DNA from: Fen-178 sp049516835
GTDB lineage: Bacteria; Acidobacteriota; Terriglobia; Bryobacterales; Bryobacteraceae
Assembly (NCBI GenBank): GCA_049516835.1
Contig: JBEKSR010000032.1
Coordinates: 1-39,292 of the forward strand
Length of the DNA: 39,292 nucleotides
Direction: 5' to 3'
The notes below the pieces were generated by a model. That model did not search any database. It had not been told where the DNA came from and saw nothing but the letters and a program-made list of their open reading frames with translations. How positions within the stretch are numbered: position 1 is the stretch's first letter; every line of letters begins with the position of its first letter. Of the stretch, positions 33,838 through 39,292 are shown piece after piece. The translations under genes were made by a program, and so were the position numbers.

Positions 33838-35145
33838 ATGCAGACAAGCACGCCCGTAGTGCCAGGCCAGGGTCCCCAGAGACGGCGGGGCTGGCCGGTC
33901 ATCCATGGGCTTCGGTGGTGGATCGTCGGACTGGTCTGCCTCGGTGTCGTCGCGAACTACCTGGCGCGCAATTCTCTTGCGGTCCTCGGGCCCCAGCTCA
34001 AGCTGAAGATGGGCTTTTCCACGCAGCAGTATTCTTACATAGTCGCCGCGTTCCAGTTCGCCTACACCGTCATGCAGCCGGTTTGCGGATGGGTCATTGA
34101 CAGGCTGGGATTGCGGCTGAGCTTTGCGCTCTTTGCCATCGCTTGGTCGGTTATCGGAGCTCTGCATGGCGTCGCCGGCGGGTGGCGGTCACTGGCCGTA
34201 TTTCGGGGACTGCTGGGCCTGAACCAGGCGTGCGCCATCCCCGCGGGTGTGAAGTCCGTGGCCGAGTGGTTCCCCGGAAAGGAACGGTCGGTCGCGGTCG
34301 GGTATTTCAACGCGGGGACATCCTTGGGCGCCATGCTCGCGCCGCCCGTGGTGGTGTGGCTGGCGCTACGCTGGGATTGGCGCGCCGCCTTTGCGGTCAC
34401 GGGTCTGGTGGGCATTTTCTGGTCCGCCGTCTGGTGGGCATTCTATCGCGCGCCGGCGGACCATCCAGCTCTGGGCGCGGCCGAGCGCGACCATATTCTT
34501 GCCGGACGCGTGGAAACGCGAGGCCCGCGTGCGTCCGCGCGGGACATTGTGAAGCGCCGTGGGTTCTGGGCCATTGCCATCCCCCGCTTTCTGGCTGAAC
34601 CCGCCTGGCAGACGTTCAGTTTCTGGGTGCCGCTCTACCTGGCAACTGAGCGGCACATGGACCTGAAAGGTATCGCACTGTTTGCCTGGCTTCCGTTCCT
34701 GGCGGCGGAGTTCGGTGGCATCCTCGGCGGTTACCTCTCGCCGTTTCTCATGCGCCGGTGCGGTCTCAGCCTGCTTGGATCGCGCGTGGCGACTGTAGGC
34801 ATCGGGGCCGTCATCATGATCGGTCCGGGCTGTGTCGGACTGGCCGGCACAACGGGCGTGGCCATTGCCCTTTTCTGTTTCGGCGGCTTTGCTCACCAGA
34901 TGATTTCCGGTTTACTGAACACGCTGACCACCGACGTTTTCGCCCAAAGCGAGGTGGGCACCGCCAACGGGCTCACCGGAATGGCGTCCTGGACCGGCGG
35001 CCTGCTGTTCTCACTGTTGGTCGGCGCGCTGGCGGAACGCATGGGCTACGGGCCACTGTTCGCATGTTTGAGTGTCTTCGATCTGCTGGGAGCGGCAATC
35101 CTGGTGTCGCTGCTCCGCCCCCAGTGGCGGGTTCCTACGCTATGA
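33838..35145 (+). CDS. MFS transporter, anion:cation symporter (ExuT-like) type
   Basis: A 435-aa inner-membrane protein with about 12 hydrophobic segments. Recognisable points are RWWIVGLVCLGVVANYLARN after a Pro/Arg-rich N-terminus, GWVIDRLGLRLSF (MFS signature loop 2-3), FRGLLGLNQACAIPAGVKSV AEWFP-type segment and LTTDVFAQSEVGTANGLTGM in helix 11. This fits the ACS family that includes hexuronate and galactonate transporters. The ATG at 33838 follows GGAAGAGG. Its stop overlaps the start of the GH31 gene (ATGA), so it probably imports the sugar acid or oligosaccharide that the glycosidase acts on, or its product. Confidence 0.9.
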   Translation: MQTSTPVVPGQGPQRRRGWPVIHGLRWWIVGLVCLGVVANYLARNSLAVLGPQLKLKMGFSTQQYSYIVAAFQFAYTVMQPVCGWVIDRLGLRLSFALFAIAWSVIGALHGVAGGWRSLAVFRGLLGLNQACAIPAGVKSVAEWFPGKERSVAVGYFNAGTSLGAMLAPPVVVWLALRWDWRAAFAVTGLVGIFWSAVWWAFYRAPADHPALGAAERDHILAGRVETRGPRASARDIVKRRGFWAIAIPRFLAEPAWQTFSFWVPLYLATERHMDLKGIALFAWLPFLAAEFGGILGGYLSPFLMRRCGLSLLGSRVATVGIGAVIMIGPGCVGLAGTTGVAIALFCFGGFAHQMISGLLNTLTTDVFAQSEVGTANGLTGMASWTGGLLFSLLVGALAERMGYGPLFACLSVFDLLGAAILVSLLRPQWRVPTL

Positions 35146-37610
35146 CCATACATTCTTCCGTGTCCCATCCTCCGCTGTTCCGCGTGGCCAACACGGCGCC
35201 GGGACGCATCGATCTGTCGAGTTCCACCGGCGCCGCCGCACACCTCTTCATTCTGGAGCAGGATCTGATCCGGGTACTGGTGCTGCCTGACGGCAGATTG
35301 CACCAGCCTGCAAGCTGGGCCATCGCACCGGGGATGGAGGACGTGCCGGCGGAGGGCCGCGACCGTTTTGACATCTCCGGCTTCACGTGCCCGCAGTTTC
35401 GCCTGGTGAAGCAGCCGGAACGTCTTCGGATCGAGACTTCGCGGCTGGCCCTGACGCTGGATCTGCGCGGGCTACTCTGCCACTGGGACCTTGGCGTGGA
35501 GGGGCAATGGCATCGCGTGGCTCGGGACCGGCCTACGCAGTCTTATAACTTCGGCTGGTGGGACGACAGGATCTATCATTACCTGGCCCGCGAACGCGAC
35601 GAAATGTACTTCGGCCTGGGTGAGCGGTCGGGGGAAACCGACCGCGCCGGAGGGCGCTTTCGGATGTGCAATATCGATGCCATGGGGTACAGCGCCAAAT
35701 CCTCCGACCCGCTGTACAAGCACATCCCGTTCTACATTACCTGGAAGCCGCGGCTGCGGATGGCCTTTGGACTGTTTTACGACACCCTCTCGGACTGCAC
35801 CTTCGACATGGGCCGCGAACTCGACAACTATCACGGGCTCTATCGCTACTTCGTCGCGGACCACGGCGATCTGGACTACTACGTGTTTGCCGGCCCCTCG
35901 GTCGCCGGCATCACCCGGCGCTTCACCTGGCTTACCGGGCGGCCTGCTTTCATGCCTCGCTGGTCGCTCGGCTATTCCGGATCGACCATGAGTTACACCG
36001 ACGCGCCCGACGCGCAGAAGCGCATGGGTGAGTTTCTGGAGCGGTGCGCCGAACACCGGATCCTCTGCCAATCCTTCCACCTCTCGTCGGGCTACACCTC
36101 GATGGGCGGCAAGCGGTATGTGTTTCACTGGAACCGCGACAAGTTTCCCGATCCGGCGGCATTCGCGCGCAGCTATCGCGACGCAGGCGTGCATCTGGCC
36201 GCCAATATCAAACCCTGCCTGTTGCGCGGCCATCCGTTATTCGACGAGGCACAGCAGCAAGGGCTGTTGCTCGCCGCCGAGGATGGCGAACCCGGGTGGC
36301 TGCAGTTCTGGGACGGCGTGGGCGCGTGCCTGGATTTCACCAACCCCCGGACTCTGGCCTGGTGGAAGGACAAGGTCAAGTCGGCCCTGCTTGACTACGG
36401 CATCTCCGCAACGTGGAACGACAACAATGAGTTCGAAGTCTGGTCGCCGGGCGTGCTGGCGAACTGCTTCGGGCGGCCGCGTCCCGCGCGGGAGATTCGC
36501 GCCCTGCAGCCGCTGCTCATGATGAGGGCGTCGCGGGAGGCGCAGCGCGAGCACAGTCCCGGCGTCCGCCCCTTCCTGGTGACCCGTTCCGGCATGGCGG
36601 GCATGCAACGGTACGCGCAAACCTGGTCGGGTGACAACTTCACTTCATGGGAAACGCTGAAATACAACATCAAAATGGGCCTGGGCCTGGCGCTCTCGGG
36701 TGTCTCCAACAGCGGTCACGACGTCGGTGGGTTTGCCGGACCGCGCCCCGACCCGGAACTGTTCGTGCGCTGGGTGCAGGCGGGGATCTTCATGCCACGG
36801 TTTTCCATCCACTCCTGGAATGACGACGGAACCGCCAACGAGCCCTGGATGTACCTGGAGGTCACCGGCCATGTCCGGGAACTGGTCGAGTTACGGAACT
36901 GGCTGGCTCCCTACCTCTATCTGCTGCTCTGGCGATACCGAAGCGGTTACGAGCCGGTGATCCGGCCGACGTTCTACGACTTCCCGAACGACGACGGCTG
37001 CTATCGCGAGAATGACGACATGATGCTGGGACCGTTCCTGCTGGTTGCCTCCGTCGTGGAACCGGGCGCGAAACTGCGCAGCGTGTATCTGCCGCACGGG
37101 GCGGACTGGTATGACTTCTGGTCCGGCAGAACGTTTGCAGGCGGCCAAACCGTCGAGTTGCCCGCTCCCTGGAACCGTCCCGTTTTGTTGGCTTGCGCGG
37201 GTAGTGTGATCCCCGTCAATGCGAACAAGCCGGCCATCGCCGCGGGTGAGCAGCGCGCTTTCCTGTTGTTTCCGCCGTCCCGGGGCCAAAGTTTCGGCGA
37301 GAGCTACGAAGACGACGGTGAGAGCGAGGCGTATCGGGAAAACGGTTATGGCTCCTGGCGCGTCACCATGACGGGCGAAACCGATGTGTTGCGGGTGGAC
37401 ATCGCGCGCTTGGGCCGATTCGCCGCCGGCGTGGACGAGTTGAAACTGCTATTGCCCGAAACCGAACTGCGGCAGGTCGAACTATCGGGAGCGCGCCTGG
37501 TGGACGAGCATTGCATCGACGGCCGGCGCTGCCTCGGCGTGCGGCCCAGCCCCGAGCCACCATCCGGCGGCGTCGCTGAGTCACGTGGAAATGCGACAGG
37601 TGCGGAATGA
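35142..37610 (+). CDS. GH31 alpha-glycosidase (alpha-xylosidase/alpha-glucosidase type)
   Basis: An 822-aa protein from the ATG at 35142, which overlaps the transporter stop by 4 bp. No signal peptide is seen, so it is probably cytoplasmic. An N-terminal beta-sandwich (about 20-270) contains YFGLGERSGETDRAGGRFRM. The catalytic barrel has FMPRWSLGYSGSTMSYTD, AGVHLAANIKPCLL, nucleophile Asp427 in TWNDNNEFEVW (usually WNDMNE), and acid/base Asp498 in TWSGDNFTSW, then GVSNSGHDVGGFAG and FMPRFSIHSWNDDG. C-terminal beta domains follow from about 610. GH31 enzymes release alpha-linked glucose, xylose or other sugars with retention; the exact substrate cannot be told from sequence alone. Confidence 0.92.
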   Translation: MTIHSSVSHPPLFRVANTAPGRIDLSSSTGAAAHLFILEQDLIRVLVLPDGRLHQPASWAIAPGMEDVPAEGRDRFDISGFTCPQFRLVKQPERLRIETSRLALTLDLRGLLCHWDLGVEGQWHRVARDRPTQSYNFGWWDDRIYHYLARERDEMYFGLGERSGETDRAGGRFRMCNIDAMGYSAKSSDPLYKHIPFYITWKPRLRMAFGLFYDTLSDCTFDMGRELDNYHGLYRYFVADHGDLDYYVFAGPSVAGITRRFTWLTGRPAFMPRWSLGYSGSTMSYTDAPDAQKRMGEFLERCAEHRILCQSFHLSSGYTSMGGKRYVFHWNRDKFPDPAAFARSYRDAGVHLAANIKPCLLRGHPLFDEAQQQGLLLAAEDGEPGWLQFWDGVGACLDFTNPRTLAWWKDKVKSALLDYGISATWNDNNEFEVWSPGVLANCFGRPRPAREIRALQPLLMMRASREAQREHSPGVRPFLVTRSGMAGMQRYAQTWSGDNFTSWETLKYNIKMGLGLALSGVSNSGHDVGGFAGPRPDPELFVRWVQAGIFMPRFSIHSWNDDGTANEPWMYLEVTGHVRELVELRNWLAPYLYLLLWRYRSGYEPVIRPTFYDFPNDDGCYRENDDMMLGPFLLVASVVEPGAKLRSVYLPHGADWYDFWSGRTFAGGQTVELPAPWNRPVLLACAGSVIPVNANKPAIAAGEQRAFLLFPPSRGQSFGESYEDDGESEAYRENGYGSWRVTMTGETDVLRVDIARLGRFAAGVDELKLLLPETELRQVELSGARLVDEHCIDGRRCLGVRPSPEPPSGGVAESRGNATGAE

Positions 37611-37695
37611 TCACACCTTGCGGTGGGCTGGGAAGTTGGAGCAGGTACGACCCGCAGCAAGTGTGGCGCCCCGCCAGACCGCTTGCGCAGCTTCA

Positions 37696-38196
37696 TCAGC
37701 CAACTATTGACCTTCGGACCGGGCTGGGCGCTTCCGATTTCGGCGGTTTCCTCTGAGCGGCAGTCGCGAGACGGCGGGCCTGATCCGTCACGCGGACCAA
37801 AAACATCGGTTGCCGTGCGTCCTTCGGCAAATCGATGATGCGCTCCGGTGCGTCCTCCAGATAAATCGATTTCCCGTCGGTCAACAGGTGTATTTCCGAA
37901 TCGAGCGCCAGCACCTCGCTCAGCCGCTTCCGCAGCCCCTTTTCTAAGAAGCGCAGCACGCGGCGAATGGTTTGCAGCGAAAAGCCTTTCCGCCGCAACT
38001 CGGCGATCACCGAAACCTCGATCGCCTGGTCCGGCTGGTATAGGCGCTTGTGATTGTCCTGGCCGGGCGAGACGACTCGGCGTTCCTCCCGCCACTGCAA
38101 CTGACGAAGGCTGACGCGGGCAATCCGCGCGACCTCGGCGCTGGCGTAGGCCTGGGTTTCGGGAGACACCAGAGAGGGTTCTCTGGTTCTGAACAT
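37696..38196 (-). CDS. MerR-family transcriptional regulator
   Basis: The start is set at the ATG at 38196, giving 166 aa; the frame is open for 26 more codons and the ribosome site is weak, so the start is uncertain. Residues about 15-85 form a MerR winged helix: YASAEVARIARVSLRQLQWR and EERRVVSPGQDNHKRLYQPD, then VIAELRRKGFSLQTIRRVLR, then a helical dimer region LEKGLRKRL. No Cys or His cluster for metal is evident in the C-terminus, so the ligand is unknown. It converges on the GH31 gene with 85 bp between stops; regulation of the MFS/GH31 pair is possible but unproven. Confidence 0.85.
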   Translation of the reverse strand: MFRTREPSLVSPETQAYASAEVARIARVSLRQLQWREERRVVSPGQDNHKRLYQPDQAIEVSVIAELRRKGFSLQTIRRVLRFLEKGLRKRLSEVLALDSEIHLLTDGKSIYLEDAPERIIDLPKDARQPMFLVRVTDQARRLATAAQRKPPKSEAPSPVRRSIVG

Positions 38197-38344
38197 TTTC
38201 AAAACACTTTCATTAGGGCATGTTTTGGTGCACTCGGATTGTACTTTGAATTTCGGGCGATCTGATTTTCTCAAAGCTCCTGCGCCGGCTAAGTCGCCGG
38301 GCAGGATGCGGGGGAAACCGAATGGGCTTCCTTCATCACGCCGT

Positions 38345-38692
38345 ATCGAAACCGCCGATTTCGACAGCGTTGTGGTGCCCGGCGGCTACGCGCCAGATCA
38401 CATCCGGCGCCATTCCAAAGCCAATCGGTTCGTGCATGACATGGATGCGGCTGGCAAACTCGTCGCCGCGATCTGCCATGGTCCGTGGGTCCTGTGCTCG
38501 GCGGGCAGCCTATTGAAAGGGCGTAAGGTAACCGGTTTCTTCGCGATCCAGGACGATGTTGTCAACGCCGGCGCGCACTGGGTTGACGCCGAAGTCGTCG
38601 TAGACAAGAATCTCGTGACCAGCCGCAGGCCTGAAGATCTACCCGCGTTCTGCAAAGCTTGCATCGAGGCATTGGCCGGCGTTCTGGTTTAG
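38345..38692 (+). pseudogene. PfpI/DJ-1 family gene lacking its N-terminus
   Basis: From about 38345 the frame encodes IETADFDSVVVPGGYAPDHI, then FVHDMDAAGKLVAAICHGPW with the nucleophile Cys of the CHG elbow, and ends at FCKACIEALAGVLV. Members (glyoxalase III, protein deglycase, PfpI protease-like) are about 170-190 aa; only about 115 remain. The first strands, including the Glu that polarises the Cys, are absent, replaced by sequence of the MerR promoter region. An upstream ATG or GTG keeps the frame open but shows no homology. Confidence 0.75.
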
Positions 38693-38728
38693 ACGGGTTT
38701 AGACCGATTTCACGGCCGCCAACAGCCG

Positions 38729-38845
38729 TTAGCTCTGCTGCTGCATCCGAACTCTAGCGCACTTCGGGCATTTCCACTTTCGCTGCTTGTGGAAGATATG
38801 CCCCTTCAGCTCTTTCATCGGAACTCGACATTTCCGACAGGTCAC
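38729..38845 (-). CDS. Possible 38-aa zinc-ribbon protein
   Basis: A short frame from the GTG at 38845 reads MTCRKCRVPMKELKGHIFHK and QRKWKCPKCARVRMQQQS. Two CxxC pairs (CRKC and CPKC) separated by about 20 residues form a zinc-ribbon pattern. A stop lies just upstream, so it cannot be much longer; the ribosome site is poor. It begins 34 bp after the next tiny ORF on the same strand. It may be real or a fragment of a larger zinc-finger protein. Confidence 0.45.
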   Translation of the reverse strand: MTCRKCRVPMKELKGHIFHKQRKWKCPKCARVRMQQQS

Positions 38846-38879
38846 GTTATCGCCCGTTGCCCTTCAAGTTAACTGCCGG

Positions 38880-39059
38880 TTACGTCTTAGAGGTTTGCGA
38901 CGCGTGCTTGTCGCGCCGGCCCATGAGCTGATGCAGGGCGAAGGGCACTTCGTCGGGATGGCATGCGCACCAGGCAATGATGCGCTCGAACTTGACGGAA
39001 TCGTCGGCGATGGCGCTAATTTCCATCAGCTCGGTTTCGATGGTCTCCAGGTCTCGCAT
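38880..39059 (-). CDS. Possible 59-aa small protein
   Basis: From the ATG at 39059 a 59-codon frame reads MRDLETIETELMEISAIADD, SVKFERIIAWCACHPDEVPF, ALHQLMGRRDKHASQTSKT. Composition is typical of a folded helical protein (balanced charge, hydrophobic spacing), unlike shadow frames here. I do not recognise a family. The ribosome site is weak. Together with the zinc-ribbon frame 34 bp downstream it could form a two-gene unit. Confidence 0.5.
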   Translation of the reverse strand: MRDLETIETELMEISAIADDSVKFERIIAWCACHPDEVPFALHQLMGRRDKHASQTSKT

Positions 39060-39185
39060 TAGAAACTAGCATGGCACATGTTGGCATCTGGAAACCATGC
39101 GATGAGTCGGTCGTTGCAGGCCGGGCCGATAGCAGCCCGGGCACAACGGGCACGCCCCTGGCCGCCCCGGCGATATTGCAGAGGG

Positions 39186-39255
39186 TTTTAAGCAGGGTGC
39201 CCAGGCGCATGAAGTTTCCGGGTTAGCCAAGCTCTGGTCGGCACCCTGCTTAAAA
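39186..39255. repeat. Perfect 16-bp inverted repeat with 38-nt spacer
   Basis: The arm 39186-39201 (TTTTAAGCAGGGTGCC) and 39240-39255 are exact reverse complements, extended by AGGG/CCCT on the outside with one gap. The spacer has no gene. This looks like a small palindromic element (MITE-like) or the end of an insertion sequence lying at the window edge. Confidence 0.65.
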
Positions 39256-39292
39256 TCCCTATGTGCTAAGCCGCTGGAGCAGCCCTCAAGCT

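Noticed and set aside
34758..35141. Upstream extension of the GH31 reading frame by 128 codons
   Set aside because: It runs inside the MFS transporter in another frame; the ATG at 35142 gives the usual ATGA coupling and family N-terminus.
39265..39292. Partial resemblance to the 52-bp sigma-54 leader at the right edge (TAAGCCGCTGGAGCAG)
   Set aside because: The -24 GG is not matched and no start codon lies at the right distance.

Overview
The window is GC-rich bacterial chromosome, gene-dense and with no rRNA, tRNA or CRISPR seen. The gene set points to an Acidobacteriota member, most likely of the Solibacter/Bryobacter type. Reasons are a VWFA-related exported protein of the kind expanded in that phylum, an LPxTA-type sortase substrate beside a sortase in a Gram-negative setting, a PEP-CTERM protein, many small exported stress proteins (CsbD, BON, YtxH, SYLF, YXWGXW-like), and several large hybrid sensor kinases. 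The taxonomic call is inference from protein families, not a search.

Layout. 1-3031: the 3' part of a PAS hybrid histidine kinase followed by a receiver-PP2C (RsbU-like) phosphatase. 3042-5061: a glutamine-rich exported protein, then about 1.1 kb without a convincing gene that holds a 25-bp inverted repeat and a strong orphan terminator. 5062-7499: a three-gene unit of LPxTA-type sortase substrate, VWA protein and sortase. 7501-12409: a receiver protein, a 1210-aa CheB-CheR-PAS-kinase fusion and an overlapping second kinase. 12367-16467 (minus): HEAT-repeat protein, CsbD protein, AI-2E-type permease with a fused B12-binding-like domain, two tiny membrane proteins (one frameshifted) and a BON lipoprotein. 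16681-20679: two exported proteins, then VIT1-like, PAP2 and phospholipase-C-like genes. 20924-25109: DksA-like protein, GT4 glycosyltransferase and GH130 enzyme. 25188-32233: YtxH protein, an unknown membrane-anchored protein, an ice-binding-like PEP-CTERM protein, two fused gene remnants, SYLF protein, OmpA protein and an M50 protease. 32234-33568: a scar of CotH, IS4 and integrase remnants. 33838-37610: MFS transporter and GH31 glycosidase. 37696-39292: MerR regulator, truncated PfpI gene, two tiny ORFs and a terminal inverted repeat.

The most unifying signal is regulatory. A 52-bp leader, 47/52 identical, lies immediately upstream of both the CsbD and BON genes and contains a textbook sigma-54 -24/-12 element (TTGGCCCCAAATCTGCT). 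By eye, GG-N10-GC elements at the same distance from the start codon (36-41 nt) also precede the glutamine-rich protein, a 56-aa membrane protein, the YtxH protein and the PEP-CTERM ice-binding-like protein. This suggests a sigma-54 regulon of small envelope and stress proteins spread through the window. The sortase/LPxTA/VWA operon is the second item of special interest. Several degraded genes show that parts of the window have been rearranged.
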